The notes: a model not told the origin generated them from the letters alone. DNA of 64,000 nt from Siminovitchia sp047228825 (GCF_047228825.1 NZ_JBFEGN010000002.1:62001-126000); one strand, 5' to 3'; positions 46,405 to 55,664 are shown, numbered from the stretch's first letter. Numbers and translations: made by a program.

Positions 46405-47061
46405 TTACCATTTTAGTGAATCTGCATGTCTTGCTAGATTTCCTCTAAAATTAACTGTTAACTCACAAACCTTCGCATAAGGTTGATCTCTAAAGTGTTC
46501 TAAATAGGGAATGAACCCTGACTTTTTAGGATCTTTCAGGTCTATTTGACCATCATGTCCAATCATTACAACTTTTACTTCGTCATGAATTCTTGTTAAC
46601 ACTTTTTTGAGCTCTCCCTTAGTAAAGTTTTGGGTTTCATCAATAACAACCAGTTTTTCACCTTTTATATTTGTCCCTCTAGCAAATGCATGAGACATTG
46701 CTTGTACCCAAGCATTGCCATTTTTAATATTTTCAATGTTATCTTCAAAGATAATGGCTTTATTAGGATCTTCATTCATTTCCAGTAAAGCATCCTTTAA
46801 GGGAACAATATACTTAGCTTCTTTTTCTTCTACTGTTCCTGGTGTATATCCTAAAGTACGCTCCTCAACAGGCGAGAAGATGTATACTAAATCTCTTTCT
46901 AAAAGCCTTGCTGCCATCACTGCCAGTGTTGTTTTTCCTGTACCCGCAGAGGCATTAACAATTGTCATTTGATTATCAATAATTGAATCAACGTACTCTC
47001 TCTGCTCTTTTGTTAATTTATTCGCATATCCAAAGAACAAGTTATTTTTCGGTAGTGGCAT
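46405..47061 (-). CDS. PhoH-like ATPase
   Basis: 218 aa from the ATG at 47061 (MPLPKNN) with AGGAGG 7-8 nt upstream; the longer frame lacks a site. Walker A NASAGTGKTT (~36-46), then SPVEERTLGYTPGTVEEK, Walker B KLVVIDETQN (~135-144) and IGHDGQIDL, the PhoH/NYN order. Such phage proteins are predicted RNA helicase-type ATPases; role in phage not settled. Confidence 0.85.
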   Translation of the reverse strand: MPLPKNNLFFGYANKLTKEQREYVDSIIDNQMTIVNASAGTGKTTLAVMAARLLERDLVYIFSPVEERTLGYTPGTVEEKEAKYIVPLKDALLEMNEDPNKAIIFEDNIENIKNGNAWVQAMSHAFARGTNIKGEKLVVIDETQNFTKGELKKVLTRIHDEVKVVMIGHDGQIDLKDPKKSGFIPYLEHFRDQPYAKVCELTVNFRGNLARHADSLKW

Positions 47062-47180
47062 AGCCTTCCTCCTGCTTAATTGTATTGTTGTATAGGAATA
47101 GCAGTCATTTCTATACATTAAAGACTACAGGCGAAAGGAAGAGAAGAAAAGCGCCCATAGTTCGATAATTTGTATTGTTT

Positions 47181-47480
47181 TTACTCTATTTCATATGATT
47201 CTAGTTCACGTTTAATGTTAGCAGAAGGCTTAAATGTTAATGCAAAGTGTGCTGGCTTAACTACTTTCCCCCCGGTTTGAGGATTAATGTGTTCACGCTC
47301 TGGACGAACAGGTACTTTAAAAGTTCCAATATCTCCAAGCTTAAATTCTGCTTGCTGTTCTACAATCAGGTCTTCCAATACATTTACAAAAACATCATGA
47401 ATTCTTGTTGCTTCCGTTTTTTTAACATCTAATTCCTCTGCAAGTAGTGTAATCAATTCTTTTTTATTTACTTTACTCAT
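47181..47480 (-). CDS. HU-like DNA-binding protein
   Basis: 99 aa, ATG after AAAGGATGATCTAAGA. HU/IHF signature: KKELITLLAEELDVKKTEA, GDIGTFKVPVRPE with RPEREHINPQTGG and PAHFALTFKPS. It bends and compacts DNA. SPbeta encodes an HU (YonN) in its late region; this gene occupies a comparable place. Confidence 0.9.
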   Translation of the reverse strand: MSKVNKKELITLLAEELDVKKTEATRIHDVFVNVLEDLIVEQQAEFKLGDIGTFKVPVRPEREHINPQTGGKVVKPAHFALTFKPSANIKRELESYEIE

Positions 47481-47574
47481 TCTTAGATCATCCTTTTCTC
47501 ATTTTATTCTACAGGTTTTGGTGTTCCTGCAACACTATTATGTATTGTTAAATATTATTATAAATCATTATTGT

Positions 47575-47979
47575 TTAATTAAAATTTGAATCGTCCACGT
47601 CCAGTAATCCTAAATTGACAGAGTCTTTCTTGCTTAATTCAGAAAAATTTATATATCTACTATCTACAATCTCTCTTTTTCCTTTTACGGTTTTATGTCT
47701 TACACCTTTTGTTATTTCTAATTCATCATTCTTAGAGAGAATTTCTTTATCATGTTTCCCATTTTGGTTTGGCATTTTACTTAGATAGTTTCCAATCTTA
47801 TCTAAGGCAACAATGGTTGGCTTTTTGTTCCATGTGATGCGAAAGTACTCTTCTACTGTCATTTTTACATCATCAAAAATAATGTTATCCTTTAGCATAT
47901 TTTTTATTTTTGTATTTCTTTCGGAAGGTTCTATTGCGTCCGAAAAAACATACTCTTTTCCTCTAATCTTAATTATCAT
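47575..47979 (-). CDS. Unrecognised phage protein
   Basis: 134 aa, ATG after GAGAGGTATATTTT. Starts IKIRGKEYVFSDAIEPSE; mid part TVEEYFRITWNKKPTIVALDK; ends in acidic LDVDDSNFN. Near HU and regulator genes. No family recognised. Confidence 0.6.
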   Translation of the reverse strand: MIIKIRGKEYVFSDAIEPSERNTKIKNMLKDNIIFDDVKMTVEEYFRITWNKKPTIVALDKIGNYLSKMPNQNGKHDKEILSKNDELEITKGVRHKTVKGKREIVDSRYINFSELSKKDSVNLGLLDVDDSNFN

Positions 47980-48043
47980 AAAATATACCTCTCACTATCT
48001 TTCGTGTCCTTGAAAGCTTAAAATCAATATTTTTTGCCCAAAG

Positions 48044-48562
48044 CTAGTTTCTACAGATCTTGCAAAGAGAATAAAACCCATCTTTTGAGTCATTGTTGGT
48101 ACTGAAGAACTCAGAAGTAGCAGGCAGTTCCTCTTTACATTTGTTACACTCCTTTGTCTTTAATTCTAAACTTTTTTTGTAAACTGCTTTCCGCCAGTTC
48201 CAATCATTCTGCTGTTTAATTCTTCTAAAAATTGTTTTCATTCTTCCTTCGATTGTCTGCTCACGAAGCCCTAATTCCTCTGCTATTTCATTTTGTTCAT
48301 ATCCATGTTCCAGCATCTTAATCATTTTGACTTGCACCTTATCAAATTTACACTCTTTAATTAGCCTATCTAAATCTAAGTAAACTGCAATCATTTCTTC
48401 GTTTATGCTAGTTTCTCCATCTACAAATCTACTTCTACCAAAATCTTTTAAATACAAATTTTCGTCATACTTATATCTGTATCTAATTAATAGTTCAATT
48501 ACATTTACATCTGAAAGCACAAAAGGCATAAACTGTATATCTTTACTACTCAACATTCTCAA
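48044..48562 (-). CDS. Sigma-region-4-like regulator with zinc finger
   Basis: 172 aa. A sigma-70 region-4-type HTH (KMLEHGYEQNEIAEELGLRE then GRMKTIFRRIKQ, ~80-118) is followed by a zinc finger (CNKCKEELPATSEFF...CKIC) at the C-terminus. ArpU-like regulators have a similar HTH. First gene after a good promoter at the head of the long minus-strand late run, so it may activate late genes. Confidence 0.75.
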   Translation of the reverse strand: MRMLSSKDIQFMPFVLSDVNVIELLIRYRYKYDENLYLKDFGRSRFVDGETSINEEMIAVYLDLDRLIKECKFDKVQVKMIKMLEHGYEQNEIAEELGLREQTIEGRMKTIFRRIKQQNDWNWRKAVYKKSLELKTKECNKCKEELPATSEFFSTNNDSKDGFYSLCKICRN

Positions 48563-48595
48563 GTATCACCCCCTAGTTGATCATCTATAATATAT

Positions 48596-48624
48596 ATTAT
48601 ATTAAATTATATTGCTTTTGTTAA
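48596..48624 (-). promoter_or_regulatory. Sigma-A-like promoter for the late-side regulator
   Basis: TTAACA, 17-nt spacer, TATAAT on the minus strand, about 34 bp before the regulator start. The divergent gap to the helicase gene is only 185 bp. Confidence 0.7.
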
Positions 48625-48747
48625 CTTAAAATGTAATATTCTTACATAAAATTATAACCATAATTTTAAAGTTGTTCATTACAAAAGCATAGTAAAAACA
48701 TATAATTTATATGTACCATAAAAAGTAACCGAAAAGGAGAGAATGAA

Positions 48748-51114
48748 TTGCAGAACAATACAATTGAACTAAGGATTCAGGTTGTTAGAGAATTGAAGTA
48801 TGATGAAACGACTTTGTGGGGAATGTTCGGTTGTCTGCCACTTACTAATCAAAAAGAAATCATATTAAATCGTTTTGGTAACTTCACGATTAGAGGAACG
48901 TGCAGAAGATTACAAGAAGGAAATGAATATGATGTAATCATCACAGGCCCACACACTAATCCCAACCCTAACTATGATGATTTCTATAATATCATTGAAG
49001 TAAAGCCAGATAAGTTAGATACGGTTGAGGCTCAACACAAATTCCTTAGAGCTATGATAACCGAAAATCAAGCAAATGCTCTAATCAATGCATATCCAAA
49101 CGAACTTATTGTTGATTTAATCATTGAGGGGAAAGTAGACACTAGCAAAACAAAGGGTATTAAAACAAAAACCTTAGAGAAAATCAAAGAAACTTTAATT
49201 GAAAACAGGGCAGTAGAAACATTGATTGCTGAATTAGCCGATGCTGATTTAACTTTTAATGCAATCTCGAAAATTGTTCAGCACTATGGATCAGCAGATA
49301 TTGCATTATTAAAAATTGAGGAGTCAATGTATAATCTATGTGATATCTCAGGATTTGGTTTTACTAAAGTGGATCAATATGCACTCAAAAAAGGAGAAAA
49401 GCTAGATAGTGAAAAGAGAATTGGTGCAGCAGTGAGTTATATACTACTACAAGAGTCTCAAGACGGCCATGTTTGGATGGACATTGAAGAATTAATTAAA
49501 CAGGCTGTGGAACTATTAGAATTAAACAAAAACAATATAGAACAATATCTAAGTAAAGAAATAAAGAATAAAAAGTCAAAGTTTCATTTCACAAAAGATG
49601 GTAAGGTGTCACTGTTTAAATTATATCGCGATGAGTTGAACTCATTAATTGACTTAGTAAGATTGAATGAAAACTATAAACCTGAGAATTTAAATGTATT
49701 TGAGTATATCGAAGAGCAAGAGGAAAAACAAGGCTTCAAATTCTCTCATGAACAAAAAGATACGATTCTAGAGGCTATGGAGCATGGAGTATTCATCATA
49801 AACGGCAAGGGGGGCGTTGGTAAAACCGTCTCGGTATCAGGTATAGCTGCCATTCTTGAGGCTACAGGTAAAACTTACATGTCTGTGGCACTATCGGGTA
49901 AGGCTAGTCAGGTCTTATCCCAAAAAGGATTGCATTCAATGACTATCCACAGAGCATTGGGCGCTAAAGGATTTAGTGAATTTACATACAACAGATATAA
50001 TCCGATGCCTTATGACGCTATTATCTTGGATGAGACATCAATGGTTAATGCAGGATTGTTCAGTAGGCTTGTACAAGCCATTAAAACAGGTGCAAAATTA
50101 ATTATTGTTGGAGACTCTGGACAGCTATCCGGTATAGGACACGGAGATATACTTAGAGACTTGTTGCATTCAGGATACTTCAAAGGCAGAGAACTTATAC
50201 AAATACACAGACAAGCAGAAGAAAGTGGAATTATTGAAGTGGCATCAAAAGTGAGAGATGGACAGCAACTGACCAATTACAATACCTCTATAAGAGACAC
50301 CTATGGAAAGTTACAAGATCAAACAATTATGACATTTCAGGACAGAGAAACCGTTGCAGCAGTATTAAAAAACATTATTGACAACTACAAAGAAAAACTT
50401 AAAGTCGCCAATGATTTAATGGATTTTCAGATCTTAGTGGCCAACAGGGATAGAGGAGAATTATCCGTACAATCTATTAATCTCTATGCTCAGTCAGTTT
50501 ACAATGATCTATCAAAACCATTTGTTAAGCGTGGAGTCTATGAATACAGAGAAGGGGACAAGGTTATCGCAAAGGGAAATTCTTATGAAATACAAATTTA
50601 TCACAGTGTTGACAGTTACAACAATCCAAAGGAAATTGATTATTTTGAAATGCTGATAGCCGAAGAGGAAGGAGTTAAAATACAAAACCCCAATTATTCA
50701 ATTGGTGACTTATATAACGGCACAATGGGGATTGTGAAGCAGGTTGACACGAAAGATAAAACGCTACTTATTGAATTTCAAGGTATAAATGGTGTTATTT
50801 GTTTAAAGCAAGATGAGTTGGATAATATTCAAATGGCATATGCTATTACAACACATTCGAGCCAAGGGAGCACAATAAAAAACGTAGTGTTTGCAGTTGA
50901 TTTTGTAGCGTTCAAACTTTTATCCAAACAACTTATTTACACTGGTATCACGAGAGCCAGTGGGAAATGTGTACTTTTGGCAGAAAACAATGCTCTACAT
51001 AAAGCTATTGCCACAGACTTGAGCGGAAACAGAAGAACTCATATGCAAGATTTAATTGCAGACATTGATAAGATCAAGAAAGACTTCAAGGAGGAAATTT
51101 ACAATGTCAACTAA
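48748..51114 (+). CDS. RecD2-like DNA helicase
   Basis: 788 aa, TTG start after AAAAGGAGAGAATGAA. N-terminal OB/HhH-type region (~1-240); Walker A NGKGGVGKTVS at ~350-360; Walker B AIILDETSMV at ~423; motif III VGDSGQLSGIGHGD; final motifs THSSQGSTIKNVV and YTGITRASG. RecD2/TraA-type 5'-3' helicase, probably for replication or recombination. First gene of the plus-strand replication block. Confidence 0.9.
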   Translation: MQNNTIELRIQVVRELKYDETTLWGMFGCLPLTNQKEIILNRFGNFTIRGTCRRLQEGNEYDVIITGPHTNPNPNYDDFYNIIEVKPDKLDTVEAQHKFLRAMITENQANALINAYPNELIVDLIIEGKVDTSKTKGIKTKTLEKIKETLIENRAVETLIAELADADLTFNAISKIVQHYGSADIALLKIEESMYNLCDISGFGFTKVDQYALKKGEKLDSEKRIGAAVSYILLQESQDGHVWMDIEELIKQAVELLELNKNNIEQYLSKEIKNKKSKFHFTKDGKVSLFKLYRDELNSLIDLVRLNENYKPENLNVFEYIEEQEEKQGFKFSHEQKDTILEAMEHGVFIINGKGGVGKTVSVSGIAAILEATGKTYMSVALSGKASQVLSQKGLHSMTIHRALGAKGFSEFTYNRYNPMPYDAIILDETSMVNAGLFSRLVQAIKTGAKLIIVGDSGQLSGIGHGDILRDLLHSGYFKGRELIQIHRQAEESGIIEVASKVRDGQQLTNYNTSIRDTYGKLQDQTIMTFQDRETVAAVLKNIIDNYKEKLKVANDLMDFQILVANRDRGELSVQSINLYAQSVYNDLSKPFVKRGVYEYREGDKVIAKGNSYEIQIYHSVDSYNNPKEIDYFEMLIAEEEGVKIQNPNYSIGDLYNGTMGIVKQVDTKDKTLLIEFQGINGVICLKQDELDNIQMAYAITTHSSQGSTIKNVVFAVDFVAFKLLSKQLIYTGITRASGKCVLLAENNALHKAIATDLSGNRRTHMQDLIADIDKIKKDFKEEIYNVN

Positions 51115-51886
51115 AAAATATTGGACAAAAGAAGATGATGCAACACGTAATGTCGCAATGCCAAACGAAATGATTAGTGACTTAAAGAAATGGAGAGAGG
51201 AGGGGCTTTTAAAGTCTCCTCTTCACCAGGAATTTGCTTATAGCTATTATTGGCTTGTTGCATATTTGTGGAGATATGCTAAGTATGCGGAATTTGAAGT
51301 ATCACAAAAGACACTGAAGAAAATGCTTGGGTACTCAGAGAATGAAAAAAGGATAAATTATATCATAAGCAGGAACGGCTTATTAGACAAAATGGGGTAC
51401 ACAGAAAGCGTTAAAGATTTTCCCGTTGGTTGGTCATTTGCTAATGGAAGTAAGTTAGACTTTGAGATGTGGAGTAAACTGGATAAAGAGTTTCAAAAAG
51501 ACTTGTTTCATTTTAGAACGAATCGCTATCTTGTAAAAAAACCTTTGAAGTCAATGGGCATTAATAACGTAAAAGGGTTGTTTTGGGAACCAGTAAAGGC
51601 GCACATGGTAAGTGGAGAAGTATTCAAGAAGTGTATGAATAATAAAAACCTTTCATGCGCTGGATTTTATCTGTATGGTATATTTACATATATGAGCGAT
51701 GTCAACATAAATTTATTTGATCAAATTGCATTTAGATGCTCAAATAAATCACTCATGGAATTGACAGGTTGGAGCGAAGATCGTTTAATTAGAGTTACCA
51801 ATGAACTCAGAGACCAGAATGTAATCAAGAAGTGGCAGCCTTACAAGGGAAAAGGGTATGTAAATAACTATGAAATCATTCTTTAA
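51104..51886 (+). CDS. Winged-helix-like replication-region protein
   Basis: 260 aa from the ATG at 51104 (AAGGAGGAAATTTACA upstream); it overlaps the helicase by 11 bp. Two repeated helix-turn-helix-like parts: VSQKTLKKMLGYSENEKRIN and NKSLMELTGWSEDRLIRVTNEL, each followed by a strand pair, as in replication initiators with winged helices. Next to an AT-rich, hairpin-rich gap. Origin binding is plausible, not shown. Confidence 0.6.
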   Translation: MSTKKYWTKEDDATRNVAMPNEMISDLKKWREEGLLKSPLHQEFAYSYYWLVAYLWRYAKYAEFEVSQKTLKKMLGYSENEKRINYIISRNGLLDKMGYTESVKDFPVGWSFANGSKLDFEMWSKLDKEFQKDLFHFRTNRYLVKKPLKSMGINNVKGLFWEPVKAHMVSGEVFKKCMNNKNLSCAGFYLYGIFTYMSDVNINLFDQIAFRCSNKSLMELTGWSEDRLIRVTNELRDQNVIKKWQPYKGKGYVNNYEIIL

Positions 51887-52228
51887 AAAGTTTAAGGGGT
51901 CTTTTTTCACAATCTTAAATAATAGATTTATATATAATATATAATATAATTAATAATATAATATTATATAAATGATTATTATATAGTGGGGGAAGCGTAA
52001 CCTTAAAGAAAGAATGTAGGAAATTTAATACCCGTTAAACCCTTGATACATAAGGCTTTTCAGCACATCAAACTTAAAAAAGAATGTAGGAATTTAAGAG
52101 AAATGAGTACAAAAGGATCAAAGCAAAAAGATAATTTTACGGTGGGAAACGGAATCTAGTTTCGCCTTTGGCTCACCTAGATTCCGATTGGCTTTTCCCA
52201 CACCCTTTCCAAAAAAAATTATTTTCTT
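51887..52228. other. AT-rich structured gap, candidate replication origin
   Basis: About 340 bp. A run of pure AT (51920-51985), a 12-bp direct repeat AAAGAATGTAGG at 52009-52020 and 52079-52090 (70-bp period, followed by similar AATTTAA), and a two-storey hairpin: GTGGGAAA / TTTTCCCAC outside, GGAATCTAG / CTAGATTCC inside (52144-52202). It follows the winged-helix-like gene. Confidence 0.5.
52144..52202. repeat. Two-storey hairpin
   Basis: Perfect 9-bp inner stem GGAATCTAG / CTAGATTCC with a 17-nt loop, flanked by an outer GTGGGAAA / TTTTCCCAC stem. No U-run follows on either strand, so it is not a plain terminator. Confidence 0.7.
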
Positions 52229-52257
52229 TTTACATAAGAAACATAAAATCATATAAT
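52229..52257 (+). promoter_or_regulatory. Sigma-A-like promoter
   Basis: TTTACA, 17-nt spacer, TATAAT; 54 bp before the next coding start. It would drive the coiled-coil/ParB-like operon. Confidence 0.75.
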
Positions 52258-52310
52258 AATAAACAGAATAGAATTTTTACGGTAATCTATACCTGAAAGA
52301 GGGGAGAAAA

Positions 52311-52517
52311 ATGAATTTAGATATTACTCATGAGATAACTGAGATGATTCATTCAATGGAAGAGGACTTCAACAATAGACTTATTGAAATTGAGAAGAAA
52401 CTTAAAGACTTAGAAAACAAGCTATTAGAAAATGAAATCGTAGACACATGTAAACATGCAGATAACTATTTTAGAAATATAATTTCTGCTGATGAGCATA
52501 AGGAAGAAGAGAATTAA
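52311..52517 (+). CDS. Small coiled-coil protein
   Basis: 68 aa, ATG after AAGAGGGGAGAAAA. Acidic single coiled coil (NRLIEIEKKLKDLENKLLEN). First gene after the 52.2-kb promoter. Not recognised. Confidence 0.65.
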   Translation: MNLDITHEITEMIHSMEEDFNNRLIEIEKKLKDLENKLLENEIVDTCKHADNYFRNIISADEHKEEEN

Positions 52518-52576
52518 ATTGAGTACGATGTGAATTCTGTTAGTAAATAAAAACAACTTTTAATAAAAAAGGTGGA

Positions 52577-52906
52577 ATGAATCGGATGAATCAGGAGAAT
52601 GCGTTAAGTTTGTTAGAGAAATTTAATCAACTAGGAAATCAGGTAGAGCAAATAGAAAAAGAGAATAGATTACTTAAAACAGAAAATTTATTTGCTGAAT
52701 TTTATACAGGGGCGCTTAGACAGCAGAATATAGAAAAAGATTTAGAGATTAAAAAATTAAAAGAAGAAAATAAGAGTTTAGTAACAGAGCTAAGAAAACT
52801 CAAAGAAGATCAAGGTGAAGAATCTAAATTAAATAATTTTTTTAAGGATGTATCGAACGGGGAATTAAATCATGAATCAATAATAGATGTGATCAATGAG
52901 ATTTGA
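52577..52906 (+). CDS. Coiled-coil protein
   Basis: 109 aa (or 106 aa from the ATG at 52586, which is better spaced from AAGGTGG). Continuous coiled coil, NQLGNQVEQIEKENRLLKTE onwards, with heptad Leu/Ile. Operon partner of the ParB-like gene; it might be an oligomerising adaptor. Confidence 0.6.
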   Translation: MNRMNQENALSLLEKFNQLGNQVEQIEKENRLLKTENLFAEFYTGALRQQNIEKDLEIKKLKEENKSLVTELRKLKEDQGEESKLNNFFKDVSNGELNHESIIDVINEI

Positions 52907-52955
52907 TAGAAACAAATTGGAAATTGAGAGATTAAGCATAAAAGGAGAGTTAAAT

Positions 52956-54072
52956 TTGTTAAACACTGCAAAAACAAACAAGCTAAAAGAGCATCATAAG
53001 AACGGATATTATTTTACAGATATTGAGGGGGGAAAAATATGAGGAAATAAAGCGCAGCATTGAAGTTAATGGAATACGTGATCCTATTAAATGTGACATG
53101 AACTATACAGTAATCAGTGGACACCAGAGGCTAAGAATTGCAAGAGACTTGGGAATTGAAGAGGTTCCTGTTCAGATTATTGACGTAGATGAACAAATAG
53201 CAGAATATCTTCTGATTGCAGAAAATGTGGAGCGCAGAGGACAGGCTGAAACAGATCCGATTAAGAAGAGTAGAATAGCAAATTTCTTGAAGGAATATTG
53301 GGGCGTTCAGCATGGAATGAACCGGCATACGATGAGTGGACAAAATGGGCAGTCTAAAACCACAGCAGACATAGCGGAGGCCCTCGGAGAATCCGAAAAG
53401 TCTACACGTCGCATCCTAAAACTAAACGATCTAATTCCTGAGCTTCAGCAACTAGTCTCATCAAAGCAATTAGGAACAACAGCAGCAGAGCAATTGGCCT
53501 ATCTCAGTAAGGATGAACAAAAAGCTTTAGTTAAAAATAATAAAGAAGAAATTTCAAATATGACTGTAGCAGAGTCAAAAAAACTTAGAAAAGAGATTGA
53601 AACACTTAGAAAGGAGCTAGAAGAAGAAAAAAATAAGCCACCAAAGGTTGAAACTAAGGTTGTAAAAGAGGTTGCAGAGGTTATTCCAGAACATGTCACG
53701 AAAGAACTGCAAAAGATGAGAGCTCAACAAGAAGCAGAAGAGAAAGCAAAACGTAAATTACAAGAAATGATTGGAAAACTAGAAGATGAAAAAACAAACC
53801 TGGAAAACATATTAAAATCTGATGAATATAAACTGAAACAAAAAAAGGAAAAAGAGGAGGCACTAAGATCAGAGGCACATATCAGTATGTTTGAAGCACA
53901 AATAATAATACAAAAATTCATAGAAGAGTTTGCGCCAACAATATATCTTCAAGGGGCAATGGCATATGCAGATAGAAATGTTAGAAAAGAAATGATGGAA
54001 TCAGTTAAGGCTCTAGAAAAATGCGTTGAAAATTTAAAAGATATGTTACAAGCAGAAAAAATAAAAGGATAA
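52956..54072 (+). CDS. ParB-like partition/regulatory protein, frame break near the N-terminus
   Basis: TTG start at 52956 after AAAGGAGAG gives LKEHHKNGYYFTDIEG, then a stop at 53040. The ParB nuclease-like domain continues in the +1 frame from GEKYEEIKRSI, with SGHQRLRIARDLG and ENVERRG, then an HTH (TADIAEALGESEKSTRRILKL) and a long coiled coil. Joining at the G6A5 run (53027-53037) gives a normal ParB start, DIEGEKYEEI. Either one extra base was gained in the run or ribosomes/polymerase slip there. An internal TTG at 53023 is the alternative start. Confidence 0.7.
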
Positions 54073-54120
54073 ATAGAAAGCTGAAGTCTAATAAAAATAA
54101 AAAAGGGAGAATTGATTACT

Positions 54121-54168
54121 ATGAATAACATTAATAACAACAATAATTATAACTTTAACGATGAATAA
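54121..54168 (+). CDS. 15-codon Asn-rich leader ORF
   Basis: ATG with AAAAGGGAGAATTGATTACT, a far better site than that of the next gene. Asn-rich (MNNINNNNNYNF) and in the same frame as the ORF6C protein, from which a single TAA and 14 sense codons separate it. Confidence 0.45.
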   Translation: MNNINNNNNYNFNDE

Positions 54169-54210
54169 ATTAACAATAAAGAGTATATTTTAAATACTGA
54201 TACAGGAGCA

Positions 54211-54708
54211 ATGAGTCTTCAAGTATTAAGACAGTTGAAGGAGCAAAATGCTTCCATAAGAAAACAAGCAGAAATCAATGCAGCAAGTTTAGTTGAATTT
54301 GAGAATATGTACTATGAGGTTATGAATGTTAAAGATGAAGTGAAGCACATAGTTGCAGAAGTTAGGCAGATTAAAGATGATGTAAACAAAGTAAACGAAG
54401 AGATTGATAATAAAGTGTTTATTACTGAAGCAATGGCAGATACATTGAAAGAATTAATCCGTAAAAAATCCACTTTTGTAGCTAAAGATGTTTATGGGTA
54501 TAACTTAGACTGGAATGGTCTAAGCAAAGCCATTGGTAAAGTAAGACCTAAATTCTGGGCTCTACTTAAACAACATTGTGATGATGCACGTAAATACACA
54601 ACTATTAAATATAAGGATTATGAAAAAGCAGTTTCGTTTATTGAGTCCTTATCAACACAAGATTTTATTAATTATTGTGGGAAATATGGGATTCCGCCAT
54701 TGATTTAA
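54211..54708 (+). CDS. ORF6C-domain protein
   Basis: 165 aa. N-terminal coiled coil (~1-75) and C-terminal ORF6C domain (ITEAMADTLKELIRKK, YNLDWNGLSKAIGKVRPKFWALL), the part usually fused to phage antirepressors. The ATG has AGGAGC only 1 nt away, so initiation is poor, whereas the leader ORF in the same frame starts well. Readthrough or reinitiation may be used, or a nonsense mutation split a longer gene. Confidence 0.7.
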   Translation: MSLQVLRQLKEQNASIRKQAEINAASLVEFENMYYEVMNVKDEVKHIVAEVRQIKDDVNKVNEEIDNKVFITEAMADTLKELIRKKSTFVAKDVYGYNLDWNGLSKAIGKVRPKFWALLKQHCDDARKYTTIKYKDYEKAVSFIESLSTQDFINYCGKYGIPPLI

Positions 54709-54726
54709 CTATATACTATATAATTT

Positions 54727-54756
54727 AGAGCAGCTATATTAGGCTGTTCTTTTTTG
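54727..54756 (+). terminator. Terminator after the ORF6C gene
   Basis: AGAGCAGC / GCTGTTCT stem (one G-U), 8-nt loop, then TTTTTTG. Confidence 0.8.
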
Positions 54757-55019
54757 TATATATAAATCCTATTAACAACTTAAATAAATATTATAAATTA
54801 AAATCTCTGTAGAGGCGTTTTAAGTCTTAAGAGGGTATTTGTATTAGAATCATTTTAAAACCTCTGTATGAGCCTCTAGTGAGCTCTCATAGACATGTTT
54901 GAAGTGGATGCAGCATAAAACTAAAAGTGTAAAATTTTCTCTAGTAAATATTTGTGATTGTATTGTATATTGCGATATTATGATAAGACAATTACCTGTT
55001 TAACATGGAGGAAAGATAG

Positions 55020-55664
55020 ATGAGAATCGAAGAGGAGAAAAAATATATCTATGACATGATGCGTGAGATTACAGAAGAGAGACGGAAATTAACAGAGGTT
55101 TATTATGACTTGAAAAAAAGACTAGATGAATTAAATGAGCTTGAGATCAGAGGATTAGAAAAACTTTCAGTAAAAGGATATGTTGATTTACATAATGAAC
55201 GCATTAAAGAACTTGCGGTTACTAATGTTACCAGAGAAGCAAACAATGTAATAAAAAGAATTGAAAATGAGCATAAGAAAACCCAAGAAGAATCTATGCA
55301 AAAAAAGAGTAGTACTATACCAAAAGAGGAGATATTGAGACTGAAAGAGATAGATAATAAAGGAAAAGTTAAAACAACAACTCCAACTCCAACCCCAACT
55401 CATGATAATACATTTGAGAGAAAAAGCATAAAAAGGCTTAATATGAATGAATTAATTCCAGTAATTGAGGATTTGCTGAAAGAAAAAGGAATTCCTATGA
55501 GTATAAGTGAAATCCATCAAAAGGCTGAGGAAAAATTAGAAAGAAGAATTGATCCTAAAAATTTTCAAAAGAATGCATTACCAAGAGCTCTTAAGTTCAG
55601 TGATCATATTGATAGAGCTACTAAAGGATATTACCAGTATGTAAGAGAAAAAAATAGGAAATGA
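55020..55664 (+). CDS. Rok-like DNA-binding protein
   Basis: 214 aa, ATG after ATGGAGGAAAGATAG. An N-terminal coiled coil (~1-95), a Thr/Pro linker (TTTPTPTPTH) and a C-terminal winged helix (LIPVIEDLLKEKGIPMSISEIHQKAEEKL...GYYQYVRE). This layout and the wing pattern resemble Bacillus Rok, a nucleoid protein that silences AT-rich foreign DNA. A phage copy could silence host or own promoters or counter host Rok. Identity inferred, not aligned. Confidence 0.65.
   Translation: MRIEEEKKYIYDMMREITEERRKLTEVYYDLKKRLDELNELEIRGLEKLSVKGYVDLHNERIKELAVTNVTREANNVIKRIENEHKKTQEESMQKKSSTIPKEEILRLKEIDNKGKVKTTTPTPTPTHDNTFERKSIKRLNMNELIPVIEDLLKEKGIPMSISEIHQKAEEKLERRIDPKNFQKNALPRALKFSDHIDRATKGYYQYVREKNRK

Noticed and set aside
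45252..51114. SPbeta-type phage RNA polymerase (YonO)
   Set aside because: Looked for a large polymerase gene with DxDGD-type motif near the HU-like gene; none is present in this window.
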